A stretch of DNA of 64,000 nucleotides from Betaproteobacteria bacterium GR16-43 (GTDB lineage: Bacteria; Pseudomonadota; Gammaproteobacteria; Burkholderiales; Usitatibacteraceae), in NCBI GenBank assembly GCA_001953215.1, contig CP019169.1:496001-560000 (forward strand). Reading direction: 5' to 3'. The notes beneath the pieces are model-generated. The model saw nothing but the letters and a program-made list of their open reading frames with translations. It searched no databases and was not told the origin of the DNA. Of this stretch, positions 53,017 to 61,194 are shown one piece after another (positions within the stretch are counted from its first letter, which is position 1; each line of letters begins with the position of its first letter). Position numbers and translations under genes: made by a program.

Positions 53017-53801
53017 TTCCGATAGCTCGAGTCCGCCCGATCCAGCATCCGCAGCAGCGCGGGCCATTCCATCACGCCGTAGGGACGGCGCGTCTGGGGC
53101 TGGTAGTTCATGTACGTTTCCTGCAGCACGCTTTCGGGCACCTGCACGAGCTTGGCGCCCGTGGCCATCGCCGCGAGCTGCGAGCGCGCGGTGAGCTCGA
53201 GCCGGTGCATCCAGTTGAACGCCTCGCCGATGGTCTTGCCCACGGTGAGCAGGCCGTGGTTGCGCAGGATCAGCGCCTCGCCCTGGCCGAGGTCCTTCAG
53301 CAGCGAGGCCTCCTCTTTCGTGTCGAGCACCACGCCCTGGTAGTCGTGGTAGCCGATCTTGAGGAAGCGCATCGAGGTCTGCGTGAGCGGGAGCACGCCG
53401 CACTCCAGCGCCGAGAGCGCCATGCCGGCCCAGGTGTGGGTGTGGATCACGCAGGCGACGTCGTGGCGCGCCTTGTGGATCGCGCCGTGGATCACGTAGC
53501 CCGCCTTGTTGATGCCGTAGTCCAGGTCGCCGAAGTCGGGCTTCAGCAGGATGTTGCCGTCGATGTCGATCTTGATCAGCGACGAGGCCGTGATCTCCTC
53601 GTACATCATCCCGTAGGCATTGATGAGGAAGGCCCCGTCCTCGCCCGGCACGGCGGCCGAGATGTGGTTGGCCATCATGTCGGCCATTTCGTAGCGGGCC
53701 ACGAGGCGGTAGCAGGCGGCGAGGTCGATGCGCGCCTTCCACTCCGCGGGCGAGACGCGGCCCTTCATCGAAGCGATCGGCAGGTGGGCCATGTTGCTCA
53801 T
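53013..53801 (-). CDS. class II aldolase/adducin-domain protein
   Basis: 262 residues from the ATG at 53801 (GAGGAG upstream). The class II aldolase fold shows MADMMANHISAAVPGEDGAF, THTHTW-type metal site IHTHTWAGMAL, and ALILRNHGLLTVGKTIGEAF with the third His. Members are aldolases, decarboxylases or epimerases that use Zn. It lies between the Bug receptor and tcuB on the same strand, so it probably acts on a carboxylate in this module. Substrate not determined. Confidence 0.85.
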   Translation of the reverse strand: MSNMAHLPIASMKGRVSPAEWKARIDLAACYRLVARYEMADMMANHISAAVPGEDGAFLINAYGMMYEEITASSLIKIDIDGNILLKPDFGDLDYGINKAGYVIHGAIHKARHDVACVIHTHTWAGMALSALECGVLPLTQTSMRFLKIGYHDYQGVVLDTKEEASLLKDLGQGEALILRNHGLLTVGKTIGEAFNWMHRLELTARSQLAAMATGAKLVQVPESVLQETYMNYQPQTRRPYGVMEWPALLRMLDRADSSYRN

Positions 53802-53811
53802 GGGGATCTCC

Positions 53812-54948
53812 TCACTCCGGGGCGATGCCTTCCACCGGGCGGCGGCGCTCGAGGTGGAACCGCACGAGGGCCGCGAAGCGGTAGACGGCGTGGACGAATT
53901 TTCCGTACGGCAGCGTGACGAAGAGCGCCAGCACGGCCCCCAAGTGTACGGCGAGGAGCAGGCCCATCGCACGGGTCTCGCGGAAGAAGAGGAGGCCCAG
54001 CCCGGTGGCGCTGGTGAGGAACAGGAGTGCCAGGAAGCCGACGTTCATGCCGGTGAATCCCGGGTCGCCGAGGTCCCGGTCGCGGCGCAGGCCGTTCATG
54101 AACAGGCCGGCCGGTCCGATGAGCAAGCCAACGCCGCCGGCCATGCCCAGGAGGACGGGCACGCTCGTCATCGCATACGGAGCCTTCCAGCCGAAGGCGT
54201 AGTGGTAGACCGTGGCGACCGAAGTCGCCGCGAGGCAGAGCAGGAAGCCGTAGAACGTGAAGTGGTGGAAGACGCGCCGCGCCGGGGAGCGCTCCTGGTC
54301 CGGTTGCGTGCAGCCGTCGCCGCCGCCGTCGAGGTACTTGAGCGTGAGCGCATCGTGCAGCGCCTCGGCGAACGACACGGGTTTCAGGAACTCGCCCGGC
54401 GGCTCCTCGAGGTCCGACCAGAAGCGCGCGAAACCCATCCCGAGGGCCAGCAGCACGAACAGCGACACCGCGCCGAACAGACCCGCCATCGCACCGTGCG
54501 GCAGCACCGCATAGAACGAACCCTGCGCATCCGTGAACGACTGGAAGAGCTTCGCCGGATCCGAAACCAGCGCGATGAACACGAACAGCATCGCGATGCC
54601 CGCGGCGAGGGCCAGGGCCGTCGTCAGTCCGTTGCGCTCGAACGCACGCCCGAGGAATCCCGGCCACGCGTACTTGCGGTACGTCTGCAGCCGCACCCGC
54701 GCCAACACCTTGGGGAAATTCAGCTGGAACTCGTGCGGCGGCGCGTACTGGCAGGCGTACAGGCAAGCGCCGCAGTTGTGGCACAGGTTCGCGAGGTAGT
54801 GGATGTCGGGCTCGCTGAACGAAAGCCGGCGCTCGAGCGCGGGGAAGGTCGCGCAGTAGCCCTCGCAGTAGCGGCACGCGTTGCAGATCGCGAGCACGCG
54901 CTGCGCCTCGGCGACCAGCTCCTCGAGGCGCGGGTTAGCCGCGGACAT
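53812..54948 (-). CDS. tcuB: TcuB: 4Fe-4S/membrane protein of tricarballylate oxidation
   Basis: 378 residues, the usual TcuB length, from the ATG at 54948. Two cluster motifs lie near the N-terminus: CNACRYCEGYC and CHNCGACLYACQYAPPHEF. Six or so hydrophobic spans follow (e.g. GMAGGVGLLIGPAGLFMNGL) with His residues (FHHFTFYG, TVYHYAFGW) that could bind heme. TcuB reoxidises the flavin of TcuA by passing electrons to the quinone pool. It overlaps tcuA by 14 bp. Confidence 0.92.
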   Translation of the reverse strand: MSAANPRLEELVAEAQRVLAICNACRYCEGYCATFPALERRLSFSEPDIHYLANLCHNCGACLYACQYAPPHEFQLNFPKVLARVRLQTYRKYAWPGFLGRAFERNGLTTALALAAGIAMLFVFIALVSDPAKLFQSFTDAQGSFYAVLPHGAMAGLFGAVSLFVLLALGMGFARFWSDLEEPPGEFLKPVSFAEALHDALTLKYLDGGGDGCTQPDQERSPARRVFHHFTFYGFLLCLAATSVATVYHYAFGWKAPYAMTSVPVLLGMAGGVGLLIGPAGLFMNGLRRDRDLGDPGFTGMNVGFLALLFLTSATGLGLLFFRETRAMGLLLAVHLGAVLALFVTLPYGKFVHAVYRFAALVRFHLERRRPVEGIAPE

Positions 54949-56332
54949 GGCGCGCGGCCTCCTCGCCCGCGATGCGGCCGAACGTCGTGCCGATCGCCAT
55001 GCCGATGCCCGCGACATAACCCTGGCCCAGCACATTGCCCGCCATGATCTCGCCGGCCGCGAAGGCATTCGGGCACGCGGTGCCGTCGTCCATCACGATG
55101 CGCGCCTTCGCATCGACTGCAACACCCAGGTAGGTGAACGTGATGCCCGGCCGCAGCGGATAGGCGTAGAACGGCGGCGTGTCGATCCTTCGCGCCCAGT
55201 GCGTCTTCGCGGGCACGAGGCCCTCGGTCACGCAGTTGTCGAGCACCGTGTGGTCGAAATTTCCAGGCCTCACCGATTCGTTGAAACGCGCGACCGTCGC
55301 CTCCAGCTTCGCGGCGTCCAGCCCCAGTTGCGGCGCGAGCTCGCGCAGCGACGCGGCCTTCAGCGGCGGGAACACGGGCGGCATGAACTTGCCCATCGAT
55401 TTCGCGTCGATGATCGAGTAGGCGATCTGGTCGGGCTGGCCGGCGACGAGGCGGCCCCAGATGGCGTAGCGCTTGGGCCAGAAATCCTCGCCTTCGTCGT
55501 AGAAGCGTTCGGCGTCCCGGTTCACCACGATGCCGAGCGAGACGCAGTCCACGCGCGTCACGATGCCGCCGTCGAACTTGGGCGAGCGCGCATCGATGGC
55601 CACGCAATGGCCCTGCGTCGGGTCGCCGATCGAGCGTGCGCCCTTGGCGATCAACTGCTTCAGGATCCGCCCCATGTTGTAGGGCGTCCCGCGCACGATG
55701 AAGTTGTCGGCCGGCGGTCCCCACGCTTCGCGCAACCACGCGAGGTTCGATTCGAAGCCGCCGCACGCAGCCACCACGGCGCGCGCCTCGATCACGTGCT
55801 CGGCGCCGTCCTTGCGCACCGTCGCCGACTTGAACACGGGTCCTTCGAAGTTCACGTCGAGCACTTCCGTGTCGTAGTGGATCTCGATGCCCAGGGCCGC
55901 GGCCGAACGGTAGTACGCGTTCAGGAGCGCCTTGCCGCCGCCGAGGAAGAAGGCGTTGGTGCGGGAGACATGCAGCGTCCCGCCGAGGGCCTTCTGGAAG
56001 CGCACGCCGTGGCGGGCCATCCAGGGCCGGCACGAATCGGTGTGGCGGATGGTGAGGCGGGCCAGCGCTTCGTCGGTGCGCCCGCCCGTCACCTTGAGGA
56101 GGTCCTGCCAGTACTCTTCCTCGGGGTAGGCCTCGGTCAGCGTCTCGGTGGGCGCCGCGTGCATCGAACGGATGTTGCGGGTGTGGCGGCTGTTGCCGCC
56201 GCGGTACGCCGGCGGGGCCCATTCGACCAGCACCACGCTTGCGCCCGCTTCGCGCGCCATGAGGGCGGCGCAAAGCCCGGCGTTGCCACCGCCCAGCACC
56301 AATACCTCACAGTTGCGGGCGATGCCGGGCAA
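54935..56332 (-). CDS. tcuA: TcuA: FAD-dependent tricarballylate dehydrogenase
   Basis: 465 residues from a TTG at 56332, the best start for the frame (MPGIARNCEVLVLGGGNAGL); TcuA is about 467 residues. The FAD Rossmann motif is VLVLGGGNAGLCAA, followed by RGGNSRHTRNIR, IEARAVVAACGGFESN, and the C-terminal GEIMAGNVLGQGYVAGIGMA typical of fumarate-reductase-like flavoproteins. It oxidises tricarballylate to cis-aconitate, which enters the TCA cycle. Start is 3 bases after the stop of the Yip1-type gene. Confidence 0.92.
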   Translation of the reverse strand: MPGIARNCEVLVLGGGNAGLCAALMAREAGASVVLVEWAPPAYRGGNSRHTRNIRSMHAAPTETLTEAYPEEEYWQDLLKVTGGRTDEALARLTIRHTDSCRPWMARHGVRFQKALGGTLHVSRTNAFFLGGGKALLNAYYRSAAALGIEIHYDTEVLDVNFEGPVFKSATVRKDGAEHVIEARAVVAACGGFESNLAWLREAWGPPADNFIVRGTPYNMGRILKQLIAKGARSIGDPTQGHCVAIDARSPKFDGGIVTRVDCVSLGIVVNRDAERFYDEGEDFWPKRYAIWGRLVAGQPDQIAYSIIDAKSMGKFMPPVFPPLKAASLRELAPQLGLDAAKLEATVARFNESVRPGNFDHTVLDNCVTEGLVPAKTHWARRIDTPPFYAYPLRPGITFTYLGVAVDAKARIVMDDGTACPNAFAAGEIMAGNVLGQGYVAGIGMAIGTTFGRIAGEEAARHVRG

Positions 56333-56334
56333 CG

Positions 56335-57591
56335 CTATTTCTTCGCGACGCCGGCGTCCTTCATCGACTCCAGCTTGCCCAGGTCCAGGCCGCTCACGCC
56401 GGCTTTCAGCGTGGGAAGGTCGACGCCGCCCGCGGCCTTCACCATGAAGCGGTCGGCCACGACGAGGCTGTATTCGTTGTCGCCGCCCCGCTTCGAGATG
56501 CGCTCGTGGACGATGCGGCCGCCTTCCTTCTTCGTGCGCTCGGAGCCGTTGTCGTCTTCCTTCTCGACGTCGAGCGCGCCCATCCAGCCGGCCAGGCCCA
56601 GCATCGCGCCGGCGCCGCCCGAATCGGTCACCTCGAGGCGCACCTGCTTGCCGCTCGCATCGCCGTACGAAGCCTTGGCGGTCGTGACCTTGAGCGAATC
56701 CGGGCCGCTGCGCTCCGCGCTGCTGCTGGTCTTCGAGAGGCCGGCGAACTTCTCGGGGATGAAGGCCTTCACCTCCTCGACGGACAGGGGCTCGACCTTG
56801 CGGCCGCCGGAGAGCACAGTGCCCAGCACATCCACCGCCGCGGCGGCCTGCTGGTTCGCGTCCCCGCTCTTGTTGGCCGCGTCCAGCTTCTGGTTCGCGG
56901 CTTCGATCTTCTTGCTGAAGTCGTCGAGCTTGGCCTTCGTCTTCTCGCGCTGGTACGACGAAGCCGCGCCGGCGAGGAGGCCGCCGCCCGAGACCTTCGC
57001 CGTGGCGAGCGCCGCGGCCGTGGAGATGCAGCCGCCGATGCCGCCCACGATCAGCGCAAAGACGAACGACACGGCGACCACGGCCACCGTGTAGATCACC
57101 GACTTGTCCTCCGGACTCTTCTTCGCGAGCAGCAGCCCGAGGTAGATCTGGTAGACCGCATAGACGATGCCGGCCAGCGCGACGAGCCAGCCCAGGACCG
57201 GGATGAACGCGACGATGCCCGCGATCCAGGCCGGGGTGAACGAGTAGGCCGCGACCTTGAGCGACTGGTCGAAGTCCTTCGTGGAGCCGAAGTTGGGCGC
57301 GAAGAGATCGATGATGAAGGCCACGACGAAGACCATGAGGATCGCCATCACCAACTGGTAGACGAACATCGCCGAGGCGAAGAAGATCCCCATCCCGCCG
57401 AAGAACATGCCGATCGCGAGGCTGAAGAGGAAGGAAATCACCGCCGGGATCGCCGCCAGGACGAGCACGTACTTCACGATGAGGTCGTTGCGGTTCGCCG
57501 GCTCTGCCGCGATCACGGGCCATTCCGTTTTCGGAGTGAGCAGGATGTTCTTGACTCGATCGATGAGGTTCACGACGGCTCCCGGGTTCAC
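56335..57591 (-). CDS. Yip1-domain membrane protein with a soluble C-terminal domain
   Basis: 418 residues. Residues about 5-190 are a Yip1-type membrane domain (LIDRVKNILLTPKTEWPVIA followed by four to five spans). A fifth Gly/Ala-rich span near 190-215 leads to a helical coiled-coil-like linker (DDFSKKIEAANQKLDAANKS) and a soluble domain of about 170 residues that I do not recognise. Function unknown; related Yip1 proteins act in membrane organisation. Its stop is adjacent to the tcuA start. It diverges from mlaF. Confidence 0.75.
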   Translation of the reverse strand: MNPGAVVNLIDRVKNILLTPKTEWPVIAAEPANRNDLIVKYVLVLAAIPAVISFLFSLAIGMFFGGMGIFFASAMFVYQLVMAILMVFVVAFIIDLFAPNFGSTKDFDQSLKVAAYSFTPAWIAGIVAFIPVLGWLVALAGIVYAVYQIYLGLLLAKKSPEDKSVIYTVAVVAVSFVFALIVGGIGGCISTAAALATAKVSGGGLLAGAASSYQREKTKAKLDDFSKKIEAANQKLDAANKSGDANQQAAAAVDVLGTVLSGGRKVEPLSVEEVKAFIPEKFAGLSKTSSSAERSGPDSLKVTTAKASYGDASGKQVRLEVTDSGGAGAMLGLAGWMGALDVEKEDDNGSERTKKEGGRIVHERISKRGGDNEYSLVVADRFMVKAAGGVDLPTLKAGVSGLDLGKLESMKDAGVAKK

Positions 57592-57623
57592 CTTGATAGG
57601 GATCAGCAGTTTACCGGTCCGGT

Positions 57624-57654
57624 TTTACCCGGAACAGGGTCTGCTACATATAAT
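57624..57654 (+). promoter_or_regulatory. promoter for mlaF, probably leaderless
   Basis: TATAAT (57649-57654) is a perfect -10 box; TTTACC (57624-57629) is a partial -35 box at 19-bp spacing. Transcription would start within a base or two of the ATG at 57663, so the mRNA would have almost no leader and no ribosome-binding site. Confidence 0.65.
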
Positions 57655-57662
57655 GGCCGGCT

Positions 57663-58469
57663 ATGTCGAATTCCGAACCCCTCATCGAGGTCCAGGACCT
57701 GCACTTCGGCTACGGGAAGCGCCCGGTGCTGAAGGGGGTGAGCCTGCGCATCCCGCGGGGCCAGGTGACCGCCATCCTGGGCGCCAGCGGCAGCGGCAAG
57801 ACGACCCTTTTGCAGCTCATCGCCGGCTCGCTCAAGCCCCAGCGCGGCTCGGTCCGGGTGTTCGGCCAGGACGTCCACGCGCTCAGCCAGGAGCGGCTCT
57901 ACGCCCTGCGCCGGCGCATCGGCATGATGTTCCAGAAGGGGGGGCTTTTCACCGACCTCACCGTCTTCGAGAACATCGCCTACCCGATCCGCGAGCACAC
58001 CAGGTTCCCGGAAGACGTGATCCGCGACCTGGTGATCATGAAGCTGGAGTCGGTCGGGTTGCGCGGCACCCACAAGCAGCACCCGAACGAGCTTTCCGGG
58101 GGCATGGCACGCCGGGTGGCCCTCGCGCGCGCCACGGCGATGGACCCGGACCTCATGATCTTCGACGAACCTTTCGCCGGGCTGGATCCGATCACCCTGA
58201 ACGTGATCTGCAACCTGATCCGCACCCTGAACGACGCGCTGGGTTCCACCTCCGTGGTCGTGACCTACGACGTGAAGGAAGCCATCAAGCTCGCGGACTA
58301 CCTCTTCCTGATGGGCAACGGCGTCATCGTCGGCGAAGGCCCCACGCAGGAATTGCTCGCCTCGAAGGATCCCTACGTCCACCAGTTCCTGCACGCCGAG
58401 CCCGACGGCCCGGTCCCGTTCCATCTTCCGGCGCGCAAGCTGGCCGACGAATTGGGCGTGCCGTGCTGA
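57663..58469 (+). CDS. mlaF: MlaF-type ABC ATPase
   Basis: 268 residues. Features of the Mla lipid-transport ATPase: LIEVQDLHFGYGKRPVLKGV, Walker A GASGSGKTT, MMFQKGGLFTDLTVFENIAY (Q-loop with the KGGLFTDL typical of MlaF), signature ELSGGMARRVALARA and Walker B IFDEPFAGLDPI. The H-loop His is Tyr202 (VVTYDVKEAI). The usual partners mlaE, mlaD, mlaC and mlaB are not next to it; the gene overlaps the GGDEF gene by 7 bp instead. Other parts of the Mla system must lie elsewhere. Confidence 0.88.
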   Translation: MSNSEPLIEVQDLHFGYGKRPVLKGVSLRIPRGQVTAILGASGSGKTTLLQLIAGSLKPQRGSVRVFGQDVHALSQERLYALRRRIGMMFQKGGLFTDLTVFENIAYPIREHTRFPEDVIRDLVIMKLESVGLRGTHKQHPNELSGGMARRVALARATAMDPDLMIFDEPFAGLDPITLNVICNLIRTLNDALGSTSVVVTYDVKEAIKLADYLFLMGNGVIVGEGPTQELLASKDPYVHQFLHAEPDGPVPFHLPARKLADELGVPC

Positions 58470-59716
58470 ACCTGAACCTCACGTCCGACGCCTTCTTCGA
58501 CGCGTTCACGCGCGATTCGAGCGGCTACATCGCCTACCTCGACCGCGATCGGCGGGTGGCCTGGTGCAACGACAGCTACGCCGAATGGCAGGGCCATGCG
58601 CGCAAGGAGATCCTCGGCAAGTCGCTGGTCGAGCTCTTCGGCGCCGAGGTCTATGCGCAGTACGCACCGCACATGGACCGCGCGTTCGAAGGCGACCGCG
58701 TGCGCTACGAGCGGCTCGCCCGCAGGCCCGACGGAACGTCCGCCTGGATCTCGGTCACGCTCGATCCGCACTGCGACGACCGGGGCCAGGTGGTCGGCGT
58801 GTTCTCGTGCGCGCTGGAAGTGAACGAGTTGAAGCGCACGCACGACGCGCTCGACCGCGCGCTGCTCGAGCTTGCGAGCCACATGGAGAACACGCCGCTC
58901 GCCGTCGTGGAATTCTCCGCCACCATCCACATCAAGCGCTGGTCGCCCCAGGCCGAGGCGATCTTCGGCTGGACCGCGGCCGAGGCGATCGGCCGCCGGC
59001 CCAACGAGCTCGGCCTGGTCCACGAAGACTCGCTGCCCACGATCCGGGCACAGACGCAGGAGCTGCGCGACGGCCTGGTGAAGCGAAACCGCATGCTCGC
59101 CCGCAACGTGCGCAAGGACGGGCGCGTGATCCACACCGAGTGGTTCAACTCCTCGTTCTTCGACGCCGAGGGCCAGCTCTCCTCGATCCTCGGCCTCTGC
59201 CAGGACGTGACGGCCCGCGTGGAGTCGGACGAGCAACTGCGCCAGGCCGCGGTGCACGACGCGCTGACGGGCCTGCCCAATCGCACCTCGCTCGCCACAC
59301 GCCTCGAGCACGCGATCCTGCGCGTGAACCGCAGCGGCGATCGCCTCGCCCTCCTGTTCATCGACCTCGATCGCTTCAAGAAAGTGAACGACACGCTGGG
59401 CCACGCCGCCGGCGACGAAGTGCTGCGCCAGGCCGCCGCGCGCATCCGGGCGTGCGTGCGCGAGGTCGACTCGGTCGCGCGCCTGGGCGGCGACGAATTC
59501 GTGGTGCTGCTGGAAACCGACGTGCGGCCCGACACGCCCTCCATCATCGGCGAGCGGATCCGCAACGCGTTCAACGTGCCGTTCCAGTGGAAATCGATGG
59601 ACGTGCGCTGCGGGGCCAGCGTGGGCATCTCGCTCTACCCCGACCACGCGCGCGACCCGGAGCTGCTGCTCGCCACGGCCGACGAGGCCATGTACCGCGC
59701 CAAGCAGGGTGCCTAG
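58463..59716 (+). CDS. PAS-PAS-GGDEF diguanylate cyclase
   Basis: 417 residues from a GTG at 58463 that overlaps the mlaF stop. Two PAS domains (about residues 5-120, YIAYLDRDRRVAWCNDSYAE; and about 135-255, FGWTAAEAIGRRPNEL) lead to a GGDEF domain (about 260-415): AAVHDALTGLPNRTSLATRL, FIDLDRFKKVNDTLGHAAGD and the intact active site LGGDEFVVLL. It makes c-di-GMP in response to a small ligand or redox signal sensed by PAS. An RxxD inhibitory site is not evident. Not a membrane protein. Coupling to mlaF suggests joint expression. Confidence 0.9.
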   Translation: MLNLNLTSDAFFDAFTRDSSGYIAYLDRDRRVAWCNDSYAEWQGHARKEILGKSLVELFGAEVYAQYAPHMDRAFEGDRVRYERLARRPDGTSAWISVTLDPHCDDRGQVVGVFSCALEVNELKRTHDALDRALLELASHMENTPLAVVEFSATIHIKRWSPQAEAIFGWTAAEAIGRRPNELGLVHEDSLPTIRAQTQELRDGLVKRNRMLARNVRKDGRVIHTEWFNSSFFDAEGQLSSILGLCQDVTARVESDEQLRQAAVHDALTGLPNRTSLATRLEHAILRVNRSGDRLALLFIDLDRFKKVNDTLGHAAGDEVLRQAAARIRACVREVDSVARLGGDEFVVLLETDVRPDTPSIIGERIRNAFNVPFQWKSMDVRCGASVGISLYPDHARDPELLLATADEAMYRAKQGA

Positions 59717-59764
59717 AACGCGCCTCTTCGGGCGATAATGCGAAAAAACCCGAGGAGATTCCCC

Positions 59765-60220
59765 ATGAAGAGATTCCTTCTCGCCGCGCCGCTGCTGCTC
59801 GCCACCGCGATCTGCACCGATGCAGCCGCCTACTGCGTCCACAACGAGCTGAAGGACAAGTCCATCACCGTGGTCCAGGAAGAGCACCCCGACTGGAAGC
59901 GCCAGGAAGCACGCTTCAAGAAGACGCTCCCGCCGGGCGCCAGCCAATGCTGCGAGTACAAGAACCTCGACTGCAATCCCAACGGGCGCCCGAATTCGCT
60001 CGTCGGCCTCGAAGTGTCGGTCGATGGCGACACGCCGCTCAAGTGCGGCCCGGTCGGCATGCCGGAGAAGGGCCGCCAGGTGAAGATCACGGGCGAGAGC
60101 ACGTTGCGCGTCGTGCCCAACCCGAAGATGGACAAGGGCAGCACCGCGCCCTACATCGCGCGCGTCTTCAACGCCGAGAAGCAGGACGTCACCGGGCCCT
60201 CGGGCCTTCCCTGTCGCTAG
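59765..60220 (+). CDS. Cys-rich exported protein of unknown function
   Basis: 151 residues from the ATG at 59765, with GAGGAG upstream. The signal peptide ends near DAAA-YCV. The mature part has six Cys (AYC, QCC, LDC, LKC, LPCR), enough for three disulfides. The fold is not recognised; short predicted strands suggest a compact beta domain. It stands alone between the GGDEF gene and a Bug receptor. Confidence 0.7.
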   Translation: MKRFLLAAPLLLATAICTDAAAYCVHNELKDKSITVVQEEHPDWKRQEARFKKTLPPGASQCCEYKNLDCNPNGRPNSLVGLEVSVDGDTPLKCGPVGMPEKGRQVKITGESTLRVVPNPKMDKGSTAPYIARVFNAEKQDVTGPSGLPCR

Positions 60221-60228
60221 GAGGATCC

Positions 60229-61194
60229 ATGTTCCACCGCTTCACGGCGGCGGCCGCCTTCGCGCTCGCCGCGACGGGCGCGTTCGCCCAGTCCGACTAT
60301 CCCGCGCGCGCCATCACGATGGTCGTGCCTTTCCCGCCCGGAGGCGTGGCCGACATCACGGCGCGCCCGGTGGCCGAGGCGATGGGCCGCATCCTCAAGC
60401 AGCCCGTGGTCGTCGAGAACAAGGCCGGGGCCGGCGGCGGTGTCGGCATGAGCTACGTCGCCAAGGCGAAGCCCGATGGCTACATCGTGCTGCTGGCACT
60501 CTCGTCGATCTCGATCATCCCCGAGGCGGACAAGATCCTCGGCCGTGAGCCGATGTTCACGCTGAACCAGCTCGTGCCGATCGCGCGCTTCACCGCGGAC
60601 CCGACCGTCCTCGCCGTGCGCGCCGACAGCCCCTGGAAAAGTGCGAAGGACATGGTCGAGGCCGCGAAGAAGGCACCGGGCTCGATTCCCTACGGCTCGT
60701 CGGGCAACTACGGGACGATGCACGTGCCCATGGAAATGCTCACGGCCACGACGGGCACGAAGATGCTCCACGTCCCGTACACCGGCGCGGGTCCCGCGGT
60801 CGTCGCGTTGCTCGGCGGCAGCGTGGACGCGCTGTCCACGGGACCTTCCTCGGTGATGGGCCACGTGAAGGGCGGCAAGGTTCGCGTGCTCGCGAGCTGG
60901 GGTGACGCACGCCTCGCGCAGTTGCCCGACGTGCCCACGCTGAAGGAGCTGGGCTACGACGCGCAATTCTCGCAGTGGACCGGCCTCTTCGTTCCCGCGG
61001 GCACGCCGCCCGAGGTGGTCGCGAAGCTGCGCGAGGCCGCACGCGCCGTGGTGAACGACGAGACCTTCAAGGCCGCGCTCGGAAAGGTCGAAACCGCGAT
61101 CCAGTACCTGGATGCGCCGCAGTTCCAGTCGTTCTGGGACGCCGATTCGCGCAAGCTCGCCGACGTGGTCAAGAAAATCGGGAAGGTGGAATAG
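60229..61194 (+). CDS. Bug-family tripartite tricarboxylate receptor
   Basis: 321 residues from the ATG at 60229 (GGAGG upstream), with a signal peptide ending near AFA-QSD. Typical segments: YPARAITMVVPFPPGGVADI, VVENKAGAGGGVGMSYVAKA, IPYGSSGNYGTMHVPMEMLT and VPYTGAGPAVVALLGG. No TctA/TctB pair is adjacent. The following DUF885 gene starts right after its stop (TAGATG), so the receptor could serve the peptidase-like and MBL-fold enzymes downstream. Confidence 0.9.
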   Translation: MFHRFTAAAAFALAATGAFAQSDYPARAITMVVPFPPGGVADITARPVAEAMGRILKQPVVVENKAGAGGGVGMSYVAKAKPDGYIVLLALSSISIIPEADKILGREPMFTLNQLVPIARFTADPTVLAVRADSPWKSAKDMVEAAKKAPGSIPYGSSGNYGTMHVPMEMLTATTGTKMLHVPYTGAGPAVVALLGGSVDALSTGPSSVMGHVKGGKVRVLASWGDARLAQLPDVPTLKELGYDAQFSQWTGLFVPAGTPPEVVAKLREAARAVVNDETFKAALGKVETAIQYLDAPQFQSFWDADSRKLADVVKKIGKVE

